A DNA stretch of 64,000 nt from Galeopsis tetrahit. Taxonomy: Eukaryota > Streptophyta > Magnoliopsida > Lamiales > Lamiaceae. The stretch spans positions 35,179,494 through 35,243,493 of the forward strand of contig OY776133.1 in NCBI GenBank assembly GCA_963675135.1, in the 5' to 3' direction. How positions within the stretch are numbered: the first letter of the stretch is position 1; each line of letters starts with the position of its first letter. The translations under genes were made by a program, and so were the position numbers. The notes beneath the pieces are model-generated. The model saw nothing but the letters and a program-made list of their open reading frames with translations. It was not told the origin of the DNA and made no database searches. Positions 1 to 11,282 of this stretch are shown in pieces.

Positions 1-1250
1 TGATCAAGTCTGCTGAAGGACAAATATGCTGATCAGAAGAGTTGTCCAGACAAGTTGTCTCAGCACAATCAATTCAGAAGATGTGTACTGAAAGCTTGAG
101 GTCAACCATGCTGAAGAGACAACTACACCCTAGAGATCCTCAATGAATCATGCTAAGATCACTTTGAAGTGAAGCAAAGGGTATGAGCCAAGTCATCTGA
201 AGAAGAGCAAGCCAACCTTGCTGATAAGCAAGACTGCTGATAGTGATAAGGAGAGTTGTCCATTTGATAAGGAATGTTGTTCTATCATTGGAACAACCTT
301 CAGAAGCCATGTCCATGTCCTAACAAGAGAATCTGAAAGTCAGACATTGGGAAGAGTGCTGTAGAATGAAGACAAAGCTTATACAACCGTTTATTTCCCA
401 AATGAGGACATGTCACTATCAAGAATCTGTCTTCAAGGTTGAAGAACCAAAAGAAGACATTTATGGACATTTGAGGCTGCCTCTCCAACGGGCAAATCCT
501 TCAATTGTCTATAAATACAGAAGTGTGAAGACCATTTGAAAGAACCTTAACAGAATCCAACTACACAAGAATTTTGAAGCTCATAGTGCTTTCTAGCTTT
601 CAAAGACTATCTTAGTCTTCATACACTTCATCTAATCTGAACCTATTGTATATCCATACACAAGCTTAGAGAGATATCCTAATCCGTATACACTGATCTT
701 CATTGTAAAGGATATCTCATTAGTTGGAACCTTACTTCAACCCTTACACCTTTCAAGAGTGAAAGTGAGAAGGTTGTAGTAGTAGAAGTGGTAGGAGCTG
801 ACTGTTGAGAGAAGAACAGTTCAGTTCTGAGTTGAGAAGAGGGTACTAGGACTCTAGACATCCTAGGGATCAACTCACCAAGGAGTGGTGTTATTGATCA
901 AGTGCACCTTGGCACTATAAAACAAGTTAATTCCAAGAGTGAAGGAATTATCCTGTTCAATCAGGGAAAGTGGATGTAGGAGCTTGAGTCTCTGAACCAC
1001 TATAAACTCTTGTGTTGATTTGCTTTCAAGTACTTACATACATTCAACACTGCACACTAAACTGATCTTTCAAATGCTAAACATTCAAAGACTGTGCAAA
1101 ACCTATTTGGACAAGTTCCCTGAAAACTGGATTGTATTGTATTGACAAAATGATTTCAGAAACTAAAGGAGTCTAAATTAAAAGGGCCAACCACTATTCC
1201 GCACATATAACTCCCTTAGATAGTTATTCAACTAAGTACTCAATAGTACT
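1..1250 (+). repeat. LTR-like sequence, left edge outside window
   Basis: No credible reading frame. The stretch has the layout of a long copia LTR read on the plus strand: a TATA box (TATAAATA, 510-517), then an R/U5-like part with wording common in SIRE/Tork-type LTRs around 880-1010 (CCTTGGCACTATAAA, GGAAAGTGGATGTAGGAG, CCACTATAAACTCTTGTG). The first 300 bases carry degenerate motifs (GAGTTGTCC, GCTGAAG, GCTGATAAG), as in U3 regions. No TG start is visible because the window begins inside it, and no primer-binding site follows, so the right boundary is a guess. It does not match the LTRs at 7986-9251 or 11283-11811. Confidence 0.4.
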
Positions 1251-1525
1251 TAGTAGTTTGATTATCTTAGAAGAGTTAATCATCTTCAGCAGAGTTGTCC
1301 AGGACAACCTTGCTGAGCTCTGGTTTGATCAAAAGTTGAAAAGAATTGCATACAAGTGTATTCCCCCCCCCCCATACACTTGTTATGTACTCCTTTCAGG
1401 ACCAACAGTCATCTTATCTGTCCTTGTATACCTGTCTGTTGAGCGAGTAGACGAGTGCTCTGTTTCAGTGATCTTGTCTCCTTATCTCTTTGATGTACCT
1501 GTCTGGTTAGTACATAGCTATAGGC
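1251..1525. other. 3' leader of the minus-strand copia and a rearranged junction
   Basis: On the minus strand this follows the RNase H stop codon, so the right part is the element's 3' untranslated region. At 1352-1383 a run of C's (G's on the minus strand) is flanked by inverted arms ACAAGTGTAT and ATACACTTGT. The G-run sits where a polypurine tract would be expected, but the LTR that should follow (beginning TGTTGG on the minus strand) is absent. The left part, 1285-1335 read on the minus strand, shares U3-like words with bases 1-80, suggesting a rearranged join between two repeats. Confidence 0.4.
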
Positions 1526-1606
1526 AAGTAGGGTCTAGATCAATTAGTCCTGGACTAATGCATAATTCACGAAAACGAGCCTCAGTTAATGGTTTTGTGA
1601 AAATAT
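1526..1606 (-). pseudogene. RNase H C-terminal remnant of the copia pol
   Basis: Read on the minus strand this encodes the typical copia polyprotein end: ADIFTKPLTEARFRELC, then a short tail closed by TAG at 1526-1528. The match to the conserved ADIFTKPL motif is clear. It is out of frame with the RT piece immediately before it (which ends YVDDIIFGSPN and runs into a stop near 1586), so everything between the YVDD region and the last 25 or so residues is missing. A single internal deletion with junction near 1607-1620 explains this. Confidence 0.75.
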
Positions 1607-3193
1607 CAGCTTTTTGTTAGGTGAACCAAAAATGATATCATCTACGTAAATTTGGACAAGTAAAATGTATTTCCCTTCTTGTCTTCTGAACAAGGTTCTA
1701 TCGACCTTGCCCTTAGTAAAACCATTTTCTAATAGAAAGAGAGAGAGAGTATCATACCATGCTCTTGGAGCTTGCTTTAGTCCATATAAGGCTTTCTTCA
1801 ATCTGTACACCTGGTTGCCTTTGACTTCGAAACCTGGGGGTTGTTCAACATACACTTCTTCCGCAAGAATACCGTTAAGAAATGCACTTTTAACATCCAT
1901 TTGATATACAGTAAACTTCATATAAGCAGCATATGCAAGGAACAATTGAATGGCTTCTAGTCTAGCAACAGGAGCATAAGTTTCATCATAGTCTATGCCT
2001 TCAACTTGTGAATAGCCTTGAGCTACTAGTCTAGCCTTATTTCTAACGACTACATCATTCTCATCTTTTTTATTTTTGAAAATCCATCGTGTGCCAACTA
2101 CATTATGATGTTCCGGCCTATCGACAAGTTCCCATACGTCGTTTCGAACAAACTGGTTCAACTCATCTTGCATAGCGATGATCCAATTACTATCAGCCAA
2201 TGCCTCTTTAACAGTGGTAGGCTCGATAGAAGAGAGGAAACAACACCAGCAAAACATAGTTGGACTAGGCTGTTCTTGCGACTCAAAGAGTTGTCGTCTA
2301 GTCTTCACACCAATAGTAGAGTCACCAATGATATTCTCAGTATCATCCGCAGATTTCCATGTTTTTCTATTCTTAACAGGAATACTATCATCATCTACCT
2401 CAGGTATTGCATCATGCATATCAACATCATTTGTATCAACAACTTTAACAGGGGTAGACGAGTCAACTAGAGCAGGCATGTCAACTGGTCTAGTGGACTT
2501 ACCTTGAGCACTTACCTTCTCGTTGTCATCAGACTCGAGAGCTTTTATGAATGGATTGTAGGCTTGAACGGATTCATAAACTTCTGATTCTTTGTCAGAT
2601 TCCATCGTTAGATCAGTCACCTTCTCACTGATCTTGTCGGCAGACGAGTCCTGTCGAGATTCATCGAAAACCACATGTGGTGTTTCTTCCACACAGAGAG
2701 TTGAGTAGTTGAATACTCTAAATGTTTTGCTAGTCGAGGAGTATCCTAAGAATATCCCCTCGTCTGCTTTAACATCGAAAGCATTCAACTTGCTTTTCCC
2801 ATTGTTATGGATGAAACACTTACAACCAAGTATATGAAAATATGAAATTCTGGGTTTTCTACCTTTCCAAACCTCGTAAGGTGTCTTACCTAGTACCTTA
2901 TTGATCGCACTTCTGTTCTGAGAGTGGCATGCAGTATTGATTGCTTCGGCCCAAAACTTTTGAGGAGTCTTGTATTCGACTAGCATGGTTCTACAGGCTT
3001 CTTTGAGAGTTCGATTCCTTCTTTCTGCTACACCGTTCTGTTGTGGAGTTCTAGATGCACTAGTAAGGTGTTGGATACCACGTTTAGCACAAAAATCTTG
3101 GATATAACAATTAATGAACTCAGTACCCTTATCACTTCGAATTTTGACAACTTGTAACTTCTTCAACAGATCAGGTAGAAGAGTTTGTGTATC
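1607..3193 (-). pseudogene. Copia pol: integrase C-half and reverse transcriptase
   Basis: Minus-strand frame continuing the integrase interrupted by the solo LTR. In order: integrase core (SDKGTEF with the second catalytic Asp, then PQQNGVAERRNRTLKE with the catalytic Glu), the C-terminal copia motifs (GKTPYEVWKGRKP, LGCKCFIHN, GIFLGYS), an acidic linker, then the RT with ARLVAQGYSQVEGIDY, QMDVKSAFLNG, YGLKQAPRAWY and an intact YVDD catalytic box close to the deletion point. The frame itself is open through this stretch. The first codons after 3193 are LTR sequence rather than pol. Function would be cDNA synthesis and integration, but the product lacks RNase H and half of the integrase. Confidence 0.88.
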
Positions 3194-3198
3194 ACTCT

Positions 3199-4486
3199 TG
3201 TAGGTCCCCAAAGTTGAGTTAATATCGAGTAAGCTAGTGAAAATGTCTAGAGGGGGGGTGAATAGACTTTTCAAAATTCTTTCGATATATCAAAGTACAA
3301 TGCGGAAATCAGAATATATCAATGAGCCCAATTCAAGTTTATACTCAACTTCTTAATTCGAGAACTCTGTTTTAGGTATACTCAACTAGTCTTGTTCAGA
3401 TATGTATGTTTAACAAGTAAACAGATAATCAATTAAACACAAACAAAACAGTAAAGTAAACAACACAAACAATTTATAGTGGTTCGACAACTTGTCTACG
3501 TCCACTCTCACAAACCCAGTTGTGATGTTTCTACTAACTCTTCCAATCGAGTACAATGTGTGTTCTTGTAATTTTAAGTCCCAAGAAAAAGACTTAGATC
3601 TTCTCGACTATACTACCAAGTATATCTTCGATCTTACTAGAGATTTACAAGTATCTAGCAACTTGATAACAGTAAACAAAAACTAAAAACTTATTCAGTA
3701 GCAGCCTTCTGGTTTCTTCACTTGTCTAGCGGACTTGCTTTCTGAACTTTAACTCTGAGAGTGTTTGCTTCTTTGAATCTTCAATATCACTTCAGTATGC
3801 AGCTTATCAGTAGTCCTCAATCAATAAACACCTTGAGGTATTTATAGATTTCTGAATTCAAGAACTTTGTCAGTTGTAACCAACTCTTCTTGAAAACTAA
3901 CTTCATAACTTCTTCAGCTTATCCATCCACACGTTTAAGTATTTAATTAGTTATTTCTAACTAACTCTTTAATCCTTATCTTTATACTTCTTCAAAACGC
4001 GTCGAATAACTAACTTCAAGTTGACTTGTCCTGTTGAGTCTTGTTGTCTTGCGGTCGCACCTGTCTTCATCAGTAGACTTTACTCTTCTCTTCTTGTGCG
4101 GTCTTCTTCAGTAGTAGACTATTCTAATCCTAACAAGACTATTACATTACTTTAAGCTCTTTATAACATAGCTTAGTCAACTTAGAAATCTATACAATGA
4201 ATATTACATATGAAAAACAATGAGCTTCTTTACAATGTTTAATATAGCTCAATAACAACCTAAACATTTAATATAATCAATATACACGAACTATAATAAC
4301 AAGTACTTATACTCTTCTTTTATACTTGTCTTATGTGAACTCTACTGGTATGTTCAAGATGACTTCTCTTAACTAGACTAGATCAGTCAACACTTAGAAA
4401 ATATTCAAACTACTTTTGGCTTATCAAAACTTCATCTTATCTTTTAATCATCATTTAGGACTTGTTCTAGGATTCATATCCCAACA
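3199..4486 (-). mobile_element. Solo LTR inserted in the integrase, same family as the host element
   Basis: The 1288-bp segment begins TGTAGG and ends CCAACA on the plus strand (TGTTGG...CCTACA on the minus strand) and is flanked by a perfect 5-bp duplication, ACTCT, at 3194-3198 and 4487-4491. Removing it and one ACTCT restores the integrase reading (HKKS joined to SDTQTLL). It resembles 7986-9251 along its length: the stretch ending in a run of G's before TGAATAGAC, the GTGGTTCGACAACTTGTCTA stretch, the TATA box near 3840-3847 and the right end. It has no internal domain, so it is a solo LTR left by unequal recombination after a second copy of the family inserted in the first. Confidence 0.92.
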
Positions 4487-4491
4487 ACTCT

Positions 4492-5236
4492 TTTTGTGTA
4501 GGAAGACTACCCAAGTAAACTTAGAATAGTCATCTACAACAACAAGTGTGTACCTTCTACCATTCAAGGTTGGAGGAGTTATCGGACCATGAAGATCCAT
4601 ATGTAGTAGTTCTAAGACTCTACTTGTTGAGAGAGTAGGAATTGACTTAAAAGAACCTTTTACCTGTTTACCTTTTTGACAAGCATTGCATACATGTGAT
4701 TTGTAATAAATTTCGTTGGGTAAACCTTCCACTAGGTAATCTCTTGAAATCTTATTAATTACCTTAAAGTTCATGTGACAGAGGCGTCTATGCCAAAGCC
4801 AACCGAGCTCTTTAGGGTTCTTACTAAGAAGACAAGTATCTCGCGGACAGTTATTCCAATTCACAATGTATACGCTGCCTTGTCTTATGGCGACGAGTAG
4901 GATAGTGTGAGTCCTCTTGTCTATGATCTCGCACTTTCGGCTTTTAAACTGCACTTTATAACCACGGTCACAGAATTGAGAAACAAATAGTAAATTGTAT
5001 TTCAAACCTTCTACGTAGGATACGTCTTGTATCTCTACATCTCCATTTCTGATGTAACTAAAGCCTTTCGTAACAGCAGTGGAGCTATCACCGAATATCA
5101 CCTTGGGTCCTTCTTGCTCGTGGTAACTCGATAGAAGAGCCTTAGTACCTGTCATGTGGTGTGAACAACCACTATCAATGTACCAAGTTTCTCTTACTGA
5201 TCCACCCTTCTTATACAAGTCGAGTCGACCCTGCAA
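4492..5236 (-). pseudogene. Copia pol: aspartic protease and integrase N-half
   Basis: Minus-strand coding piece beginning at the protease. It shows WYIDSGCSHHMTG (retroviral-type aspartic protease, D-S-G active site), the conserved copia segment ending in FVSQFCDRGYKVQF, and the GAG-pre-integrase zinc domain (WLWHRRLCHMNF ... CNACQKGKQ, H-H-C-C pattern). It then opens the integrase core with the first catalytic Asp in LLHMDLHGP and VVVDDYSKFTWVVF. It stops at the ACTCT target duplication of the solo LTR and continues at 3193. Upstream it is separated from the gag-linker frame by a stop (TGA near 5243). Confidence 0.85.
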
Positions 5237-5270
5237 TGAAGATATTCAATAATTTAGGTACCCACCTTGT

Positions 5271-5888
5271 TTATTGGGGTCCTGGGGGGTTAGTCAAGTT
5301 CAAAGGAATCCAAATGTACATCGGAGTCCTGAACAAGTTTGATCTTTTAAGCTTCCTGCCATACTTGTTACAAAATAAGACCTTGTTGTCCTTATCTGGC
5401 CTATCATTCGATTTCGGGTCTACTCGTTTGAGATAGCCTTTTGACTTAATCTCTACTTGAGCAGGCACTTGTCTATGATAGTCAGAGTAGGGTTTGTATG
5501 CATTAGGTCCATACGGTTTATAGACGCGTTTGGGTCTTTCCTCACTTATAATATCATATGACAAAGGTGGAGGATATATGACAGGTTGTGTACGATATTT
5601 TGGAGCAACCTTCCTAGGCCTAAATGAGTAGAGCTGAGACTGCCTTATGAAAGGAGGTCTAGGCTCTTGTCGTCTAGTTTGTACTTGTCTAGTACTCGTC
5701 TCCTCAGGATACCAATCCTCGTATCTGACCTGGTTGGGTCGTCCACGACTAGTGGTCCTTTGTAGACTAGTTCTAAACGGAACAGGCTTGTTGTTAACAT
5801 TCTTTTTACCTCCCTTGGTAATCGGAGTGTTAACTCGAGTCTGCTTAGGTACAGTGCCTTCAGACGGCGTTCCAATATCGTATATCAT
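5271..5888 (-). pseudogene. Basic Pro/Arg/Tyr-rich gag-protease linker
   Basis: A 205-codon minus-strand frame lying between gag and protease of the same element. It has no recognisable catalytic domain. It is rich in Arg, Pro, Tyr, Ser and Thr, with runs such as QTRRQEPRPPF and RPKRVYKPYGPNAYKPY, as in the spacer of long SIRE-type gag-pol polyproteins. It is in the same frame as the coiled-coil piece upstream, separated by one TGA at 5892-5894. The frame ends at 5271 with TAA shortly before the protease. Confidence 0.6.
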
Positions 5889-5891
5889 TGG

Positions 5892-7855
5892 TCATTTTCC
5901 TTTATCATTAGTCAAAGAACTTGAGATGAAAGTAGTAGGGTTCTTAAGGACTTGAGTAGACGAGCTAGGTGAATCTGCACCTATACCTGTCTTGTCAGCT
6001 GGAGCCCTATACCTATCTGACAATTCAAGATTAATCTTTGAAGAATTAACCAGGTCAGTAAGTTTAAGGTCTAAAGTGGCAACCTCAGTCTCTAAGAACT
6101 TATTACGTTCTTCAGGCTTTTTGCACTTGCTCTTTAAAACATTGAACTCATTTCTCTCAGTTGCATGTGTCTTAAGTAGGTCTTGATATAACCTGTCTAT
6201 CAATGTACACTTTTCTTTGAGTTGTCTTAACTCTTCAGTCAAGCGTTCATTTAGGACTGTTACATTAGGATCTACTTTAGACTGAGCTTCCTTAAGATCA
6301 GTGATTTTTGTTTTAAGGCAATGTTCTCGTCGCTGACTTCAATGAATGCCTGGTTAGCAAGTAGGAGGTCTTCTTCATTCACACTAGCAGAGTGATGAAG
6401 ACTACTCCCTACTTCACTACTGGCCGTATCACTTTCATCAGAATCCGATTCATCACATGATTGAAACAAAGTTGCAGATGATACCTCTTGATCAATTTTA
6501 GCCATGCAGCATAGGCTATCATCTACTATGAAAGCTTCATCGTGATCTCGATCAGACGGGTAGCTAGACGAAGACGATGGCAACTCGTCTGAATCCGACT
6601 CAGAGTCATCATTGACCATCATTGCCTTCTTGCCACGGTTATATCTTCTTTCCCTTCGTGCTTTGCGTTCTTCACGATCATCAGTGCTCAGGTCTGGACA
6701 TTCATAGATGTAGTGACCTGGCTTTTCACAATTATAGCACAAAAGATCATTAGTAGACTTTTTAATAGGAAAGTTATCCCTTCGCTTATCACGTCTATCA
6801 GAACGCTTAATCTTCCTATCATCAGACTCTCTATCTCGTTTGTTACCTTTCGAGACTTCGTCTCTCCTTTCGGACGAGTTTCGGTCTCGTCTGGTCTCAG
6901 ACGAGTTCTTAGAAGCAGACCCTCTATGATCTCTATAGAACTTCTTATATCTACCGAAACGTTTGTTCAACCTGTCGAATTTTCTAACCATAAGGTTCAC
7001 CTGATCTTTCAGACTCAGATCAGTTCCATCTAACTCGTATTTCACAGAAGCAGACTTAGTCTTAGACTTAGACTTGCCTACTCTAGAGCACTTAGACGAA
7101 CTAGACTCAAAAGCAACATTCTTCGACACGACATTCTCTCTATCACTACTGACTATGGGTTCGTCTTCATCTAGATCAAACTCATAAGCCTTCAGAGTTT
7201 GAAACGTTGTCTCAACTGTCCACACATCTATATCTTGAGTATTCTTAACTAGCATTTTCACCATTTTCCATCTGTCATCAAGACTCTTAAGAATTCTCAA
7301 GTTTATTTCACGAGCAGTATAAGATTTGCCAAGAACTTCCAAGTCATTCATAATTTTTGTAAAGCGAGTATCCAACTGGTCAATTGTTTCACCAGTTTTC
7401 ATCTTGAATCATTCATAATTTTTGTAAAGCCTACTTTCTTTGATTAGGGAAGTCCCTTCACAAATAATAGCAAGACGGTCCCACATTTCTTTGGCAGTCT
7501 TACATTTTAACACTTTCCCAAGATACTCATTAGGAAGGGTGTGTAAAATGTAATTCTTGGCCAAACTGTCCAGGTTATTCTGCCCCATCTCTTCAGATGT
7601 TAGCTCTGACCTGGGTTTGTGAACAAGAACTCCAACGGGTTTGTCTTTGTCCAAAGCAGCAGTGTTAGGGATCATCGTCACGATTGGTCCTTCGGTGACG
7701 ACGGAAATCATCAAGTCGTGAGTGGAGCTGAAAATGGCTTCCATCCTCAACTTCCAGTAGTCGTAATCTTGTACCTGGAACTTCGGTAGTTTGTTAGCAC
7801 TTATTTCGAGAGACATGATTTCAAGAAGATTAGTAATAGGCAGTTTTATGATCAA
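5892..7855 (-). pseudogene. Copia gag with premature stop and frame change
   Basis: Gag of the minus-strand element. The N-terminal part (from about 7814, MSLEISANKLPKF) has the UBN2-type gag features DYWKLRMEAIF and AKEMWDRL. An in-frame TGA at about 7409 interrupts a YE-FKM run, and the frame continues from 7402 with MKTGETIDQLDTRFTKI. A CCHC zinc knuckle, CYNCEKPGHYIYEC (C-X2-C-X4-H-X4-C), lies near 6700-6745 and binds RNA in intact elements. An acidic Ser/Asp-rich stretch and a coiled-coil tail (about 6100-6242) follow after a further frame change near 6255. Normally this forms the virus-like particle; here it cannot be made as one protein. Confidence 0.85.
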
Positions 7856-7971
7856 GAAACAGATATGTCAAGAACAGCGATCAAGAACACGTAAGAGCAC
7901 GTACAATCAAGAACCAAGACTTCACCCAAGTCTTAAGTCGGTTATCAAGAAACAGCAGTTCGTAAACTACT

Positions 7972-7983
7972 GCTCTGATAACA
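7972..7983 (-). promoter_or_regulatory. Primer-binding site, tRNA-iMet type
   Basis: On the minus strand the LTR ends CCTACA, followed after two bases by TGTTATCAGAGC. This differs by one base from TGGTATCAGAGC, the usual complement of plant initiator Met-tRNA. It fixes the element's orientation and the inner edge of the 5' LTR. Confidence 0.8.
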
Positions 7984-7985
7984 CT

Positions 7986-9251
7986 TGTAGGTCCCTAGTT
8001 GAGTTAATAATATTGATTAAGCTAGTGAAAACGTCTAGACGGGGGTGAATAGACTTTTCAAAAATCTTTCAATATATCAGAATACGAATGCGGAATATCA
8101 GAATTAAACAATGAGCCCAATAAAATTTATACTCAACTAAATTCGCGAACTCTGTATGAACACTCTACTAGTTTTGTTCAGATATGTAATTCAATCAATT
8201 AAGCAGTTAATCAATCAAACATAAATAAAACAGTAAAGTAAATCAAACACGAGATTTATAGTGGTTCGACAACTTGTCTACATCCACTCTCACAACACCA
8301 GTCGTGAAATTCTTATTAACTCGTCCAATAGAGTAATGTGTTCTTGTAGCTTTAAGTCCCAAGAAATAAGACTTAGATCTTCTCGATAACACTACCAAGT
8401 GCTTCTTCGATCTAACTAGCTATTTAACAAGCAACTAGCAACTTGAAACAAAAATAAAACTTCTCTTGTCTTCAGTAGTACGTATCCTTCTTTGAATCTT
8501 CACTTGTCTTCTGGCTTCTTTCTGAATTTGAACTCTGCGAATTTTCTTCACTTGAATACTTCGTAAATTTGCTTCAGTATATCGAGTTTCAGTAGTCTTG
8601 AATCGAACAATACCATGGGGTATTTATAGACTTCTAATTTCAAGAACTTTCAGTTATGTAACCAACTTTTCTTGAAAACTAACTCATAACTGCTTCAACT
8701 TATCCATCCACGCGTTTCTTCAGTTAATTAGTTATTCCATAACTAATTCTTCACACGCGTTTTTGTAACTAACTCTTTCATTCTTCTTGTCTTGTTGTTG
8801 CGCACCTGTCTTGTTTCAACTTGACTTGTCTTACGTAGGTCTTCTTCTGTAGACTTCAATATAGAACTAATCTAATTCTATCATCTAATCTTAACAAGAC
8901 TATTACATTACATTAAGCTTTATAAAATAGCTTAGTCAACTTAAGATCTATACATTGAGTATACACGAATACAAAACAAAACATGAGCTTCTATACATTC
9001 TTGAATAGCTCAGTATAAATCCTAAACAAATATAACAAAGTACTTATAGAACGTACTTGTCTTTCGAATACTTAAACTTATCTTTTGAACTTTTACTTGT
9101 CTTGTGAACTCTACTGATCTGCTCAAGATGACTTCCATAACTAGACTAGATCAGTCAACACTTAGAAAATATTCAAGTCTACTTTTGGCTTATCAAAACT
9201 CATCTTATCTTTTCATCATTTAGGACTTGTCTTAGGATTCATATACCAACA
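7986..9251 (-). repeat. 5' LTR of the minus-strand SIRE-type copia
   Basis: 1266 bp, TGTTGG...CCTACA on the minus strand. A TATA box (TATAAATA) lies near 8621-8629 on the minus strand. The stretch TCTATTCACCCCCGTCTAG, near the inner end, is typical of U5 in this copia group. It resembles the solo LTR at 3199-4486 with scattered substitutions and small indels. The outer end at 9251 adjoins plus-strand coding sequence that begins at 9253. Confidence 0.9.
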
Positions 9252-9252
9252 A

Positions 9253-10603
9253 GGTGAATCCAGTTCTGAGGAGGAGAAAGAACCAAGCTCAAAGGAAAGT
9301 ACTTCTGAGGAAGGTAATTCTGAACCCGATGTAGATTCGGATATTGATGGTTTGGTTGATAAGATTACTAGGTTGTCTAGGAGAAAACTGTTGATGGAAA
9401 GAAGAATTCATGTTTCTGATTTTGAGAGTAAGAATTTGATTCAATTCTTAGAGGATAGAAAGTTGATGAAAGCTCTGAACTTGTGTGATACATTTGTTTC
9501 TGATTGGGTGTATGAATTCTATGCATGTCTGAGGAAGAGTAATGGTAGGAGGAGTTCCCGTTGGTATGGGAATGTACAGTTTAGGGGGAGTATAATTCCA
9601 TTTACACCAGAGTTGATTAATGATTTCTTAGAAATAGAACCAGTACTTGATGATGATGAACCTGATTTGGATGTTGTTACTGCTTCTATGACTGGTGGTT
9701 TGTTGACTAGATGGAAAAATGGAATGTTGGCTAAGGACCTTACATCTCTTTACTCTGTATTGCATAAGCTGATAATCTATAATTGGATACCCTCTACCAA
9801 CTCAACCAAAGTCACAAAGGATCAAGCAATCTTGCTTTATAGGATAGTGGTTTTGAAGAAGTTTAATTTGGGATTGGCCATTTTCCACCACATGATGAAG
9901 TTTAGTGGTGACATTTCTAATAAAGGAAACCTTCCATACCCTGTGCTTATTTGTTCATACCTGAAGATGCATGGTTTTAGCCCTAAGAAGACTGAAGTTC
10001 TTAGAGGTAAGGTTCCTTTATACACCATTTCACCTGCTTTGCTCATTGGTGAAAGAGTGAAAGATCTGCCCTTGCACAATCCTGGAAGTTCTTCTCAATG
10101 AGCAGCTCCTGCTCAACCTCAACCTCAACCCACACCAGCACAGAGACCTGAACAGAACACACCTGCACCTAATGCTGCACCAGATGCTGAGAACATTGGT
10201 GGTAACTCTGATACCACATTCTCTGTTCCTAGATCTTTTATTTTACTGCAGTTACAACACTTACAGGACCAAATTGATGAGCTCCAGTTCATCAAAGACA
10301 AGTGGACTAGGCTACTTTCCACTACAACAGGGAGAGTACCACCTTCCACTTCAGCTAGAGCTTCTGGAGTTGCCTTCCACTTCAGCTAGAGCTTCTGGAG
10401 TTGTTATTGAAGAGCTGAATCCTGAAGCTGGAGGTGTACCTGATGCTGCTGCCACAGAGAATGGAGGAACTGCTGCTGCTAACAATGTTGTTGCACTCTT
10501 TGCTTCAACTTGTTTTATTGAGGAACCAGAGGCTGATGAAGACAAGTTTGCAGATGCTGCTGAAGATGATGAGGATATGGAAATTCTCTATGCTGATATC
10601 TAG
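9253..10603 (+). pseudogene. Third ORF (env-like / plant transposon protein) of a SIRE-like element
   Basis: The open frame starts right at the minus-strand LTR end, so its N-terminus was separated by that insertion. It begins with an acidic Ser/Glu-rich tract (9256-9345), then a domain with FYACL, NVQFRGSIIPFTPELINDF and YPVLICSYLKMHGF. This resembles the 'putative plant transposon protein' domain (FYA.L...RG..I.FSP..IN.FL) of third ORFs in plant LTR elements; no enzyme activity is known to me. A TGA at 10099-10101 interrupts it. The same frame then reads a Gln/Pro-rich stretch and a coiled coil (LQHLQDQIDELQFIKDKW). A 31-bp tandem duplication (10342-10372 and 10373-10403) shifts the frame, and an acidic tail ends at 10603. 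Confidence 0.65.
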
Positions 10604-11282
10604 AACAGATGCTGCAAGACAGGGGAAGTACTGAAGTACAGATGGCACATGTGCAGGACCTTGATGCTGCTGCTATTGTTATAGCAATTCATGCCATTTT
10701 CAGTCCTACTTTTATTTTTGTTATTCTGTTATGTTTAAGTTAAAATTCTGTTTATTCTGATACAATATTTATTATTTCTAGTTGATAGGATGTTTATATT
10801 TATCTTGCTTAATTAGTTTGCACTAATGATATTTGATTACTGCTTTTTGCTTAATTTGTTTTCTTATCATTAAGTGTTTACTGCATGATGAATATGTTTT
10901 TTTTCTTCATGTTTTTGCTCTGATTATTTTGTTTAGTCCTTATTTGTTTGTCTTTGAGTCTTACATAAGTCTTAGAACTAATCTGGTATATACTCTTATG
11001 CTCTGATTTAATCTTTGATTTTTGTAAAGGTATATGTTTTGTAAACAAGTGTACTGTTTATACTTGTTTTGGTTTTGAATAAGATTACTTTGATCTTATG
11101 GCACGGATCTCAGTGAAATTGTTCTTGATCTTCTTTTGATTTGATCCAACGGTTACAACAGGTATTGTCTTGACTAGTATTTAGACTTGATGTCAACCTC
11201 ACCTAAATACATAATATTGAGTATGTATAGAAATATATGTGCATCAGATGTGTTGTAGTCGAAAGGTCAAATTGGGGGAGAT
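10604..11282 (+). other. 3' noncoding region and polypurine tract of the plus-strand element
   Basis: No coding sequence; T-rich. It ends in the polypurine tract TTGGGGGAGATTG (about 11272-11284), directly before an LTR starting TGTAGATG. The words AAAGGTCAAATTGGGGGAG recur before the LTR at 49920, at 49339-49360, and on the minus strand at 60546-60575, so all four belong to one group. The first bases after the ORF (GACAGGGGAAGTACTG, TGTGCAGGACCTTGATGCTG) have a clear minus-strand counterpart near 61360-61420. Confidence 0.7.

Larger units (their letters stand above)
1526..9251 (-). mobile_element. Degenerate SIRE/Maximus-type Ty1/copia retrotransposon (minus strand)
   Basis: Gag, protease, integrase, reverse transcriptase and a scrap of RNase H follow in copia order on the minus strand, behind a 5' LTR (7986-9251) and a tRNA-iMet-like primer-binding site. 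The long LTR, zinc-knuckle gag and long linker before the protease point to the SIRE/Maximus lineage. It cannot be autonomous: gag carries in-frame stops and a frame change, integrase is split by a solo LTR, RNase H is mostly deleted and the 3' LTR is missing. Its 5' LTR end (9251) abuts an open plus-strand frame at 9253, so it inserted in another retroelement. No target duplication can be read because the other end is lost. Confidence 0.88.

Noticed and set aside
1258..1620. Plus-strand 120-codon frame
   Set aside because: It is the opposite strand of the RNase H tail and the poly-C repeat; no domain.
5231..5265. Intron in the copia polyprotein before the protease
   Set aside because: On the minus strand it has GTGGGT...TTGCAG borders, but 35 nt is far below plant intron size and the flanks are already damaged; chance is likelier.
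9253..10603. Retroviral-type envelope gene
   Set aside because: No signal peptide, transmembrane pair or furin-like site visible; 'env-like' is only a positional name for third ORFs in this group.
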